A stretch of 32,887 nt of DNA from Myxococcales bacterium (lineage in GTDB: Bacteria; Myxococcota_A; Polyangia; Polyangiales; JAFGIB01): the NCBI GenBank assembly GCA_028817855.1, contig JAPPOT010000866.1, positions 1 to 32,887 on the forward strand, in the 5' to 3' direction. The notes under the pieces were generated by a model that was not told the origin of the DNA, did no database searches, and worked only from the letters and a program-made list of their open reading frames with translations. Both the position numbers and the translations under genes were made by a program. Shown piece by piece: positions 23,213 through 31,095 of this stretch. Position 1 is the first letter of the stretch, and the number at the start of each line of letters is the position of its first letter.

Positions 23213-24337
23213 GTGCCGATCCGCGTGCTCCACCTGACCCGCGACTTCCCGCCCCATCGCCGGGGCGGGCTCTCGACCGCGGTCGAAGGCATCGCCACGG
23301 TCCTGGATGCGTGCGGTCTGGCGTCCTCAGTGGTCTCTTTCGAGGGCTTTCGGCCCAGCCGGGATCGGGGGCGCGGGGCGGAGCCGCTGCAGCTCGACCA
23401 CGACGGCGGGGTGCCGGTGAGGCGTGTGCGTCGGCCAGCCCAACTCGAGGCGCTGCGCGCGCAGCTCGCGGACCAGCTCTTCGATTGCGTCCACGTGCAC
23501 GACGCCCTGCTCGCCGATCTCGGCATCGAGCTGGCGCGCGCGCGCGAGCGGCCCCTCATCGCGGGCGTGCACGTGCTGCAGCGCCACCAGAACCGGCTGC
23601 GCGGGCTCGACCATCCGACGGCCAGCAGCGAAGCGGAGGCGCGCCTGGTCGGCGCAGCCGAGCGCGTGGTCGTGCCCTCGCGTGCTGCGGCCGACCAGCT
23701 GCTTCGCGACTACCCCGCGTGCGAGGCCTCCCTCTGCGTCGCCCCCCTGGGCGTGGGGCCCCGTCGCCAGGCGGCGCTCGACGGCCCGCCCCATGCCGTC
23801 AGCGCCGGGCGCTTCGGCGATGCCAAGGGCACCATGGAGCTGCTGCGCGCAATCGCGATTCTTGGCGCCGCGCACCCCGAGCTGCGCTTCACGATCGCTG
23901 GCGGCATGCCCGACAACGGCAAGGCCGAGCGTCGCTGGCTCGCACGCGCGCGCGACATCCTGACGCCCGAGGTGCACGGTCGCGTGCGCTTTGCCGGTTG
24001 GTTGGCGCCGGCCGCGCTCGCGACGGTGCTCGAGTCCGCAACGCTCTTCCTCGCGCCGAGCTGGTACGAGAGCTTCGGCCTGTCGTTGCTCGAGGCGATG
24101 GCGCACGGTCTGCCCATCGCATCGACGGACGCGGGCGGTGTGGTGGAGCTGGTGCGCCACCGGGAGCACGGCCTGCTCTGCCCGCCGCGCGACGGGAGGG
24201 CGCTCGCTGACGCTGCGCTCGAGCTGCTGGCCTCCGCCGCAGAGGCGGCGCGCATGGGGCGTGCCGCACGCGCACGGGCGCAGGCCCACTTCGACTGGCC
24301 CGTCCTGCGGCCCGCGCTGCAGCGCGTCTACGGGTAG
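23213..24337 (+). CDS. GT4-family (GT-B fold) glycosyltransferase
   Basis: The 374-residue protein has the N-terminal GT-B pattern LHLTRDFPPHRRGGLSTAVEG, a donor-binding half with SAGRFGDAKGTMELLRAI, GWLAPAALATVLESATLFLAPS, and the EX7E motif with E286 and E294 (YESFGLSLLEAMAHGLP). It would transfer a sugar from a nucleotide donor at the cytoplasmic face. GTG 23213 follows an AGGTGG site at 23202-23207; GTG 23204 is an alternative. It ends the operon that starts at 20096 and is convergent with infA, 44 bp away. Confidence 0.88.
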   Translation: MPIRVLHLTRDFPPHRRGGLSTAVEGIATVLDACGLASSVVSFEGFRPSRDRGRGAEPLQLDHDGGVPVRRVRRPAQLEALRAQLADQLFDCVHVHDALLADLGIELARARERPLIAGVHVLQRHQNRLRGLDHPTASSEAEARLVGAAERVVVPSRAAADQLLRDYPACEASLCVAPLGVGPRRQAALDGPPHAVSAGRFGDAKGTMELLRAIAILGAAHPELRFTIAGGMPDNGKAERRWLARARDILTPEVHGRVRFAGWLAPAALATVLESATLFLAPSWYESFGLSLLEAMAHGLPIASTDAGGVVELVRHREHGLLCPPRDGRALADAALELLASAAEAARMGRAARARAQAHFDWPVLRPALQRVYG

Positions 24338-24381
24338 ACGCGGGGCTGTGCGCGGGCGCCGCCGTGTTGTCTGGACGCGCG

Positions 24382-24642
24382 CTACTTGGCGCGGAAGACG
24401 ATCATTCCGTGGGTGAGGTCGTAGGGCGACAGGGCGACCGTCACGCGGTCACCGAGCAGGACGCGGATGCGGAACTTGCGCATGCGACCGCAGAGCTGGG
24501 CACGCACGGAGTTGCCACCGTCCAGCTCGACCTCGAACTGACCGCCAGCGTAGACTTGGCTGATCGTCCCTTCGACCTGCACGTGGTCCTCGCGCTTCTC
24601 GCGCGGACCGTCGTAGTTCTTCCTTCGTATACCTCTCGCCAC
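24382..24642 (-). CDS. infA: Translation initiation factor IF-1
   Basis: The 86-residue protein contains the full IF-1 S1-type OB fold (VEGTISQVYAGGQFEVEL, CGRMRKFRIRVLLGDRVTV, LSPYDLTHGMIVFR). IF-1 binds the 30S A site during initiation. Start GTG 24642 is set by a perfect AGGAG five bases upstream. This makes the protein about 14 residues longer than usual, with a basic N-terminal tail (ARGIRRKNYDGPREKR). The gene stands alone and not in a ribosomal protein cluster. Confidence 0.93.
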   Translation of the reverse strand: MARGIRRKNYDGPREKREDHVQVEGTISQVYAGGQFEVELDGGNSVRAQLCGRMRKFRIRVLLGDRVTVALSPYDLTHGMIVFRAK

Positions 24643-24668
24643 ACAGTCTCCTGGGTTCGACTTGGGTT

Positions 24669-24707
24669 CGCGGGCGTCATGACCCGCGTTTGAAGCAGCG
24701 CACCGTA
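24669..24707 (-). promoter_or_regulatory. infA leader: hairpin and candidate -10
   Basis: On the minus strand TACGGT (plus 24702-24707, within GCTACGGT) is a candidate -10. The leader would then hold a GC-rich stem, CGCGGG/CCCGCG at plus 24669-24674 and 24683-24688 with an 8-nt loop, ending about 15 nt before the AGGAG site of infA. It could affect translation. No clear -35 is seen. Confidence 0.3.
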
Positions 24708-24821
24708 GCGCAATTGTGCCGTGGGCGCCGCCGCGGCGACAAACTAGCCACGACGGGAGCGCGTGGCAAGAAGCCAGTGGGGAGATGTGGGCACGCCTTC
24801 GGGAGTGCTGGATTCTCGGAG

Positions 24822-24847
24822 AAAAGGGGGCCTGAAGTGGTCCCCTT
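24822..24847 (-). terminator. Rho-independent-like terminator of the glutamine-synthetase-like/alcohol dehydrogenase operon
   Basis: Read on the minus strand, AAGGGG (plus 24847-24842) pairs with CCCCTT (plus 24829-24824), with a further CC/GG pair beyond one mismatch and a 6-nt loop. A CTTTTCT run follows the stem. It lies 22 nt after the dehydrogenase stop. A second GC stem (GGCGGG at 24849-24854 with CCCGCC at 24864-24869) abuts the stop codon. The rest of the 226-bp gap, to infA, holds the infA leader. Confidence 0.55.
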
Positions 24848-24868
24848 GGGCGGGTCCGAGGCGCCCGC

Positions 24869-26020
24869 CTAGAAGCTCGCGCGGTACAGTGTGAGTAGAT
24901 CTTCCCGGGTGCAGGGTCGCGGGTTTTCGCTGTGGCAGGGATCCTCGAACGCGAGATCCGCCAGCTGCTCGAGCACTTCCTCCTGGACTCCGGCGGCCGA
25001 GAGGCTCTCGGGCAGCCCCACCTCCGCGCGCAGGCGGCGCACCGCGCCGGAGCACTCGAAGGCGAGGGTCTCGTCGTCGTCGCCGCGCGCGCCAAGGATG
25101 CGCGCGACCTGCGCCAGCTCTGCGCCCGCCACCGTGCGGTTGAAGTCGATCACCGCCGGCAGGCACAGTGCGTTGGCGAGGCCGTGGTGCATGCCCAGCT
25201 CGGTCGAGAGCGGATGGGCGAGGGAGTGGCACGCGCCGAGCCCCTTCTGGAATGCCACCGCGCCGAGCATCGCGGCCTTGAGCATGGCGCCGCGCGCCTC
25301 GATGTCGTCGCCCGCGCTGACCGCGCGCGGCAGAAAGCGTGCGCACAGCGTGATGCCCTCGCGCGCGATCGCGCTGGCCATGGGGTGGTCCATCGCCGTG
25401 CAGAGCGCTTCGATGCTGTGCGTCAGCGCATCGAAGCCGGTGGCGGCCGTCGTCTTCGGCGGCAGCCCGACGGTCAGCTCCGGGTCGAGCAGCGCGACGT
25501 TCGGGATCAGGTCGGCGCGGAAGAAGATCGTCTTGCGGTTGGTCGCCTGCATCGTGGCCACCGCGCTGCGCCCCACCTCGCTGCCCGTGCCTGCGGTCGT
25601 GGGCACGGCGATCATGGGGGGGAAGGGCGCCGTGAGGCGCTCGGTGCCGCCTGCGCCGTCGTCGTACTGGGCGAGCGGCTCCGGGTGGGTCGCGAGGATG
25701 CGCACGATCTTGGCGACGTCGATCGCGCTGCCCCCTCCGACGCCGACGACCAGGTCCGCGCCGTGGGCCTTGTACTCTGCGGTGGCCTGGAGCACGTGCT
25801 CGTCGGTCGGGTTGCTCGCGATGGCGTCGAAGACCCTGGTCGGCACACCGCCCGCGGCGAGCGCCTCGCGCACCTGCTCGGCGATGCCGGCGGCGGCGAC
25901 CCCAGGATCGGTCACGACGAGGGCGCGCGTGCCGCCGAGGTGCGAGGCCTCGGCGGCGATCTCGGACAGCGCACCCTCGCCGAAGAGGGTGCGTGTCGGG
26001 AAGTTCCAGATCACGGTCAT
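24869..26020 (-). CDS. Iron-containing (group III) alcohol dehydrogenase
   Basis: The 383-residue length is typical. The NAD-binding motif GGGSAIDVAK, the PTTAGTGSEV loop and the metal-binding block (DALTHSIEAL, CHSLAHPL, HHGLANAL) are all present and supply the Asp and His ligands. These enzymes interconvert alcohols and aldehydes with NAD(P). The gene lies 16 bp after the glutamine-synthetase-like gene and is in the same operon, suggesting it oxidises an alcohol group in an amine or amino-alcohol pathway, but the substrate is unknown. I use ATG 26020; the longer open frame is antisense-driven and reaches into the previous gene. Confidence 0.92.
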   Translation of the reverse strand: MTVIWNFPTRTLFGEGALSEIAAEASHLGGTRALVVTDPGVAAAGIAEQVREALAAGGVPTRVFDAIASNPTDEHVLQATAEYKAHGADLVVGVGGGSAIDVAKIVRILATHPEPLAQYDDGAGGTERLTAPFPPMIAVPTTAGTGSEVGRSAVATMQATNRKTIFFRADLIPNVALLDPELTVGLPPKTTAATGFDALTHSIEALCTAMDHPMASAIAREGITLCARFLPRAVSAGDDIEARGAMLKAAMLGAVAFQKGLGACHSLAHPLSTELGMHHGLANALCLPAVIDFNRTVAGAELAQVARILGARGDDDETLAFECSGAVRRLRAEVGLPESLSAAGVQEEVLEQLADLAFEDPCHSENPRPCTREDLLTLYRASF

Positions 26021-26036
26021 GGTCTTGCGGTCCCGA

Positions 26037-27395
26037 TCAGATGGACTCGAAGTAGCGCTGCAGCTCCCACTGGCTGACGCTCTTCTGGTACTCGCGCACC
26101 TCCCAATCCCGGGTGCGCACGTAGTGGTCGACGAAGCCTTCCGGAAGCACTTGGCGGGCGCGTTCGCTTTCGCCGAGCGCGCGCGCAGCGTCGCGCAGGC
26201 TGGTGGGGAGCTTCGGTGCGCCCTCGGCCTCGGTCGCGTCGCCGGTGCTGGGCGGCGGGGGCTCGACCCCGTGGTCGATGCCGTACAGCCCGGCGCCCAG
26301 CGCACCCGCCAACGCGACGTAGGGGTTGATGTCGGCCGCCGTCTGCCGGAGCTCGAGCCGGGTGGAGGCCGCCGAGGGTTGGTTGATCGCGCGGATGGAG
26401 CAGGTGCGGTTTTCGATGCCCCACGAGGCCGTCAGCGGAGCCCACATCCCCGGCACGTAGCGCTTGTAGCTGTTGACCGTGGGCGAGAAAAGGGCGGTCA
26501 GGTCGGGCGAGAGGCTCGCGAGGCCGCCGATGTAGTGGCGGGCGAGCTGGCTGAGACCGTGCTCGTCCTTCTCGTCGGCGAAGAGGTTCTGCTCGCCCTC
26601 GCTGTCCCACAGGCTCTGGTGCAGGTGGCCGCTCGATCCGGGCAGGTCAGGATGCCACTTGGCCATGAAGGTCACCGTGCAGCCATGGCGCGCGCACAGG
26701 ATCTTCATCGTGGTCTTGAACAGCGCCGCCATGTCGGCCGCGCGCACCGGATCGGAGTAGCGGATCGCGGTCTCGTACACGCCGGGCCCGGTCTCGGTGT
26801 GCATGCCCTCGATCGCGATGCCGTAGCCCTGCATCTGCTCCAGGATGTCCTCGATCAGGTCGGCGTGCTGTCCGGTCCGCACCCAGGAGTAGCCGAACAT
26901 GCCGGGGCTCAGGGGTGTGAGGCCCTGGAAGCCCTTCTCGGCCATGCTCGCCGGCGTCTCACGGAACAGCCAGTACTCGAGCTCCACCGACGCCAGCGGC
27001 TTGTAGCCGGCCGCCTCCAGGCGCGCGGTCACGGTCTTGAGCAGGTTCCGCGGGCACGCCGGGTGGGGTGTCTGTGGGTCGAGCCAGAAGTCGACCAGGA
27101 AGTGCGCCGTGTTTGGCTCCGACGGCAGCACGCGAAAGCTGTCGATGTCGATCCGCGCGAGCGTATCCGGGTAGCCGGTGTGCCAGCCGGTCAGCTCGGC
27201 GTTGTCGTAGAGCTGATCGGCCACGTCCCAGCCGAAGATCACGTCGCAGAAGCCGAAGCCCTTCTCCACCGCAGACCAGAACTTGTCGAAGGCGATGTAC
27301 TTGCCGCGCAGGATCCCATCGATGTCGAAGCCGCCGACCTTGACGCGGCGGATGCTGTGCTGGTCGAAGGCTGCTCTGAGCTCGCTCGTGTCCAT
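26037..27395 (-). CDS. Glutamine-synthetase-family ligase (possible gamma-glutamyl-amine synthetase)
   Basis: The 452-residue protein has the N-terminal beta-grasp domain (VKVGGFDIDGILRGKYIAF) and the catalytic domain with ELEYWLF, HTETGPGVYE, GSSGHLHQSLWD, NSYKRYVPG and GIENRTCSIRA. It is closer in look to the PuuA/GlnA-like group, which joins glutamate to amines with ATP, than to the classical nitrogen-assimilation enzyme, but I cannot prove this without alignment. The alcohol dehydrogenase downstream supports a catabolic role. The gene is divergent from the methyltransferase at 27499. Confidence 0.88.
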   Translation of the reverse strand: MDTSELRAAFDQHSIRRVKVGGFDIDGILRGKYIAFDKFWSAVEKGFGFCDVIFGWDVADQLYDNAELTGWHTGYPDTLARIDIDSFRVLPSEPNTAHFLVDFWLDPQTPHPACPRNLLKTVTARLEAAGYKPLASVELEYWLFRETPASMAEKGFQGLTPLSPGMFGYSWVRTGQHADLIEDILEQMQGYGIAIEGMHTETGPGVYETAIRYSDPVRAADMAALFKTTMKILCARHGCTVTFMAKWHPDLPGSSGHLHQSLWDSEGEQNLFADEKDEHGLSQLARHYIGGLASLSPDLTALFSPTVNSYKRYVPGMWAPLTASWGIENRTCSIRAINQPSAASTRLELRQTAADINPYVALAGALGAGLYGIDHGVEPPPPSTGDATEAEGAPKLPTSLRDAARALGESERARQVLPEGFVDHYVRTRDWEVREYQKSVSQWELQRYFESI

Positions 27396-27403
27396 GGGGC
27401 CGG

Positions 27404-27409
27404 ATGATA
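27404..27409 (-). promoter_or_regulatory. Candidate -10 of the glutamine-synthetase-like operon (TATCAT)
   Basis: TATCAT on the minus strand ends 8 nt before the ATG at 27395, so transcription would start at or almost at the start codon. A -35 element is not evident. It shares the 103-bp divergent gap with the promoter candidate of the methyltransferase. Confidence 0.3.
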
Positions 27410-27486
27410 CTCCAATGTGGGCGCGAGCGAGCCTGGCGCGGTCGACCGTCGAGGCACGCCCCCTGAAGCGGGGAGGGAGGTGTTGC

Positions 27487-27492
27487 TATGCT
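27487..27492 (+). promoter_or_regulatory. Candidate -10 of the methyltransferase gene (TATGCT)
   Basis: TATGCT inside TTGCTATGCT is identical to the hexamer before dciA, and its TGCTA core is 10 nt from GTG 27499. CTGAAG at 27463-27468 is a poor -35 at 18 bp. The start codon also has GAGG directly upstream, so a ribosome site and the -10 element overlap closely. Confidence 0.35.
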
Positions 27493-27498
27493 GTGAGG

Positions 27499-28071
27499 GT
27501 GGCCGAGGCGGACAGGGAGCGCTGGGATGCGCGTTACCGTGGGGGTGGTCGCCCTGCGCCCGCGGGCGGCTTTCTGCAGGAGCTGGACGTGCTGCTTCCG
27601 CGCCACGGTCGCGCGCTCGACGTGGCTTGCGGTCGCGGCGCCCTCTGCCTGTGGCTGGCGCAGCGCGGCTTCGAGGTGACCGGCGTGGACGTTTCCGCAG
27701 TCGCGCTCGATCAACTTCGCGCCGAGGCGCGCGCGCGCGGCCTCTCGATTGCAACCGGCGCGCTGGATCTGGAAACCGAGCCGCTGCCCGCGGGCGACTT
27801 CGATTTGATCTGCTGCATGCACTACCGCCAGCCTGCACTGGTCTCCGAGTTGATCGCACGACTGTCGCCGGGCGGGGTACTGGCGATCGAGCAGCACACC
27901 GTGGACAACCTCGCGCTGCATGCACGCCCGAGCCGCCGCTTCCTGGCCGAGCGCGGTGAGCTCGCGCGCCAGGTGCTCGACGCGGACAGGCCGCTGCGGC
28001 TCGAGCGCTACAGCGAGGGTGTCGTCGAGGGCCGCGCGGTGGCCCGCGTGCTGGCGCGCGCGTTCGACTGA
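27499..28071 (+). CDS. Class I SAM-dependent methyltransferase (TehB-like group)
   Basis: The 190-residue protein shows the Rossmann SAM site ALDVACGRGALCLWLAQRGFE, the acidic loop VTGVDVS, and later GDFDLICCMHYRQPAL and LSPGGVLAIEQHT. This small size and motif set fit the TehB/UbiE-like methyltransferases that act on small molecules; the acceptor is unknown. GTG 27499 is chosen because the motif I spacing is right and an AGG sits just before it; the longer frame from 27283 runs into the antisense glutamine-synthetase-like gene. The 3' end overlaps the convergent Ada-like gene by 64 nt. Confidence 0.87.
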   Translation: MAEADRERWDARYRGGGRPAPAGGFLQELDVLLPRHGRALDVACGRGALCLWLAQRGFEVTGVDVSAVALDQLRAEARARGLSIATGALDLETEPLPAGDFDLICCMHYRQPALVSELIARLSPGGVLAIEQHTVDNLALHARPSRRFLAERGELARQVLDADRPLRLERYSEGVVEGRAVARVLARAFD

Positions 28072-28913
28072 GCGCCCCAGCGCGCCTCGGCCTCGAGCAG
28101 CGCGCGCTTGCGCGGCAGGCCCCAGCGATAGCCGCCCGCTGCGCCGTCGCCGCGGATCACGCGGTGGCACGGGATGAGCACGGCGACGCGGTTGCTGGCG
28201 CAGGCGCGCGCGACGGCGCGGGCGGCGCTGGGCTTGCCGAGGGCCGCGGCGACCTGCGCGTAGCTACGGGTCTGGCCGCTGGGGATCTGCTGCAGGTAGC
28301 GCCACACCGTTTGCTGGAAGGCGGTGCCCTGCAGGTCGAGCGGCAGCCCCAGCTGGGCGGGGCGCCCGTCGAGGTGCGCGAGCAGGGGCTCCATCCACGC
28401 ATCGAGGGCGGGTGCGCCGGCTTCGGGCATCGGGTGGAGCTCGGCTCGGGGCAGCTCCGCGGCCAACATCGGCTCCAGGGCTTCGGCGCGGTCGGCGAAC
28501 TGCAGGAAGCACAGGCCCCGCTCGCTCGCTGCGATCATCATCGGGCCCAGGGGTGTTGCGCGCACGGCGTGGGTGATGTGCAGTGCGTCGCCGCCGCGGC
28601 GGTACTCACCGGGGCGCATGCCCATGTCGCGCTGGGCGCTCGCGTGCATGCGGCTCGGGGAGGAGTAGCCGGCTTCGTGCAGGGCGCGGGTGACGGGCAG
28701 GCCGGCCCGCAGGCCGGTCTTGAAGAGGTGCAGACGCTGCGCGGCCTGGAACTGGTGGGGGCTGACCCCGACCAGTGCGCGGAAGCGACGCTGCAGGTGG
28801 CCGGGGCTGAGCCCGATGAGCTCGCCCATGGCGCCGAGGTCCAGGGAGGCTTCGGGGTGGTCGGCGAGGTGGCGACAGAGCCGCACCAGTCGGTCGGTGA
28901 TCGCGTCGGGCAT
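28008..28913 (-). CDS. Ada-like protein: AraC-type regulator fused to O6-alkylguanine-DNA alkyltransferase
   Basis: The 301-residue protein has an AraC-type HTH at about 1-95 (LGAMGELIGLSPGHLQRRFR, GYSSPSRMHASAQRDMGM) and an Ogt domain at about 100-280 with the alkyl-accepting C249 in IPCHRVIR and the RAVARACASN block. The N-terminal Ada zinc domain, which senses methylphosphotriesters, is absent, so the usual way of switching on the regulator is missing. The last 20 or so residues (ARASTRATARPSTTPSL) are low in complexity and encoded opposite the methyltransferase gene. ATG 28913 is preferred; upstream starts add a sequence with no domain. Confidence 0.88.
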   Translation of the reverse strand: MPDAITDRLVRLCRHLADHPEASLDLGAMGELIGLSPGHLQRRFRALVGVSPHQFQAAQRLHLFKTGLRAGLPVTRALHEAGYSSPSRMHASAQRDMGMRPGEYRRGGDALHITHAVRATPLGPMMIAASERGLCFLQFADRAEALEPMLAAELPRAELHPMPEAGAPALDAWMEPLLAHLDGRPAQLGLPLDLQGTAFQQTVWRYLQQIPSGQTRSYAQVAAALGKPSAARAVARACASNRVAVLIPCHRVIRGDGAAGGYRWGLPRKRALLEAEARWGAQSNARASTRATARPSTTPSL

Positions 28914-29061
28914 GGGGTGGTCGTAGCGCCGCGCAGGGCCCGCGACATTCCGATTCTTGCGCCGGAATGGGGCCCGCATTCCAGCACCTACATCTCCCAC
29001 CCAAGATGACGGTACTGCTGGAAATTTGCGTTTAAATTGGAAACAATGTCATCAGGTCGTC

Positions 29062-30645
29062 ATGAAAGCCGTGGGGAGAGCACTGCTGTTCTGGAACTGC
29101 CTCGCATGGGCGGGCTGCAGCTTGGGGGGGGAGGTCCCGCGGCTCGAGCCCAGCGCTGAGCCCAAGGCACAGGAAGCGACGCCAGAGGAACGGCTGCTGC
29201 CGGTGGACGTCGCGCCGGAGCGCGCAGCGGAAGACGGTGTCCTGGTTGTTCCTCCCCTGCCACCGCCGCGGGACGATGACGAGGCTCCTATGGAGCTGGC
29301 GCGCCACGCTGGCACGCGAAGCGGAGTCGCTGGTGGGGAAGGGCCGTGGGCCGAGCTCCTGACCCAGGTGCTCCCGCTCGCCCAGGGCACGGCCGAGCCG
29401 GACGTCACGGTGGAGGAGCCGCTGGCAGAGCCGCAGCCAGAGCCGGAAGCCGAGACCTCAACGGTGGCCAGCTTGGACGACGCCCCTCCCGTAGAGGACA
29501 TGATGGACCCTCCACCGGAGGGCGACAGCCCGCCCGAGGACGAGGCGCCGCAGCCCCCCGAGTGCAGCGCGGATGCCGACTGCAGCGACGCGCTCTACTG
29601 CAACGGGGTCGAGCGTTGCGACCGGGGGCGCTGCGTCGGCGGCGAGCCGATCGCGTGCGAGGACACCGGCAGCCACTGCCACGAGGGCAACCAGCGCTGC
29701 GAACCGGCCCAGCTCTTCGCCGGTGCCGGAGACATCGCCGAGTGCGACAGCCCGGCCTCGGCCTACACCGCCGGTCTGCTGTCGGACATGCTCGACTCGG
29801 ATCCCGGCGCGCGCTTCTTCACGCTCGGCGACAACGTCTACCCGGTCGGCACCGACCGCTACTTCGAGGCCTGCTACGCGCCGAGCTGGGGCGCCGCGCA
29901 CATCAAGTCGCGTACCTCCCCCTTGCCGGGGAACCACGACTACGGACACGGCGGTTCGATCTACGGTGGCGTCGATGGCGACGCACAGGGCTTCCGCAAC
30001 TACTTTGCCGGGCAGCTCGGGGAAAACGGCCGCAACTCCGCCCGCGACGGGACCTACTACAGCTTCGACCTGGGCACGACCTGGCACGTGATCATGCTCG
30101 ACAGCAACTGCATCAAGATCGAAGGTGGCTTCGGCTGCGCCTACGACGAGCCCGGTTCCGGCCTCAACTCGCGGCAGGCCGAGTGGCTGGCGGCGGATCT
30201 GGCTGCCAACACCCGCCCCTGCGTGATCGCAGCCTGGCACCATCCGCGCTTCAGCGGGGGCAAGCACGGCGACAACGACGTCGAGACCGGCAACGGAGTG
30301 CTGTCGGACATGCAGCCGATGTGGGAGCTGCTGGTGGAGCACGACGTGGAGTTGCTCCTCAGTGGGCACGACCGTCAGTTCGAGCGCACCTTCCCGCTCG
30401 ACGCCGAGGGGCGCGTCACCGAAGACGGGACCGGAACCCGCCAGTTCGTCGCCGGTACCGGCGGCAGTCCGCGCTCGGCGACCGCGACGGAGCGCTCCGA
30501 GCTCGTGATCGATGACACACGCGGCGTCCTGCGCCTCACCCTCTTCGAAGACAGTTACGGCTGGCAGTTCGTCGGCATCGGCGATGCCCCCGGCGACCCC
30601 GCCCGAGTCCTCGACGAAGGCTGGGCCACGTGCAACGGGACCTAG
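29062..30645 (+). CDS. Exported purple-acid-phosphatase-like metallophosphoesterase with Cys-rich module
   Basis: The 527-residue protein has a signal peptide with a weak lipobox (LAWAGC, C19), a long acidic Pro/Glu-rich spacer at about 20-165, and an 8-cysteine module at about 168-214 (CSADADC, YCNGVERC, GRCVGG) of the kind common in Myxococcota surface proteins. A calcineurin-like phosphatase domain follows from about 218. Metal motifs present are D224 (GDIA), D257 (GDNVY), N291-H292-D293 (GNHD) and H393-H394 (WHHP). The fifth motif reads GHDR (H436-D437-R438) where GHxH is expected. The 148-bp gap upstream has an AT-rich patch around 29020-29046 that may hold its promoter. Confidence 0.85.
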   Translation: MKAVGRALLFWNCLAWAGCSLGGEVPRLEPSAEPKAQEATPEERLLPVDVAPERAAEDGVLVVPPLPPPRDDDEAPMELARHAGTRSGVAGGEGPWAELLTQVLPLAQGTAEPDVTVEEPLAEPQPEPEAETSTVASLDDAPPVEDMMDPPPEGDSPPEDEAPQPPECSADADCSDALYCNGVERCDRGRCVGGEPIACEDTGSHCHEGNQRCEPAQLFAGAGDIAECDSPASAYTAGLLSDMLDSDPGARFFTLGDNVYPVGTDRYFEACYAPSWGAAHIKSRTSPLPGNHDYGHGGSIYGGVDGDAQGFRNYFAGQLGENGRNSARDGTYYSFDLGTTWHVIMLDSNCIKIEGGFGCAYDEPGSGLNSRQAEWLAADLAANTRPCVIAAWHHPRFSGGKHGDNDVETGNGVLSDMQPMWELLVEHDVELLLSGHDRQFERTFPLDAEGRVTEDGTGTRQFVAGTGGSPRSATATERSELVIDDTRGVLRLTLFEDSYGWQFVGIGDAPGDPARVLDEGWATCNGT

Positions 30646-31095
30646 CAGACCTGTCGTGCGCCCCAAGCGCGGCCAAGCCGGTCGGCGCATCGCTCAGCTC
30701 GACGCGCTCCACGTCGGCGATGCCGGCGTCCGCGAGCCACGCGCGCACCCGTGCCTCGTCGTGGGGCCATCCCTCGGTCGGCGCCACCAGCTTGCCCTCG
30801 CGCAGCAGGCCGTCGGCGCCCGCCCAGAACGCGCTCAGCTCGCCCGCCGCGGTGTGGGGGCCGAGCAGGTCGCGACCGCGGCGGGCAGCGCCCAGCGTTC
30901 TCCACTCCGCTGCAGCAGGCCGTGGGTGGGCAGCACGTCGAGCACGCGCGCCAGCCCGCGGGCGTCGAGCGCCAGCCGCTCGCCCAGCTCGGCGGCAGAG
31001 CGCGGGCCGCGGGCGAGCTCCCGCAGCAGCCCGCGGCGGTCGGCGAGCTCGACCGCCGCACCGAGCGCGAAGGCCTCCATCAGGCTGGCGGTCAT
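30642..31095 (-). pseudogene. Broken small-molecule O-methyltransferase
   Basis: From ATG 31095 one frame encodes a winged-helix dimerisation domain of the acetylserotonin/O-demethylpuromycin methyltransferase type (LMEAFALGAAVELADRRGLLREL, LDARGLARVLDVLPTHGLL). Near 30868-30891 the coding signal jumps frame to GRDLLGPHTAAGELSAFW and ends as WLADAGIADVERVELSDAP, then probably jumps again near 30675 to a stop at 30642, which meets the end of the phosphatase gene. The SAM-binding core (about 150 residues, with GxGxG) is missing between the two parts. It overlaps the PEP-synthase-like gene upstream as ATGA. Without an intact reading I call it a pseudogene or an assembly artefact. Confidence 0.6.

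Noticed and set aside
24891..27407. 838-codon plus-strand frame opposite the alcohol dehydrogenase and glutamine-synthetase-like genes
   Set aside because: Both minus-strand genes have complete catalytic motifs; the plus frame is low in complexity.
29017..29030. Possible sigma54 site (TGGAAATTTGC) before the phosphatase gene
   Set aside because: The GG and GC dinucleotides are too close together for a -24/-12 promoter.
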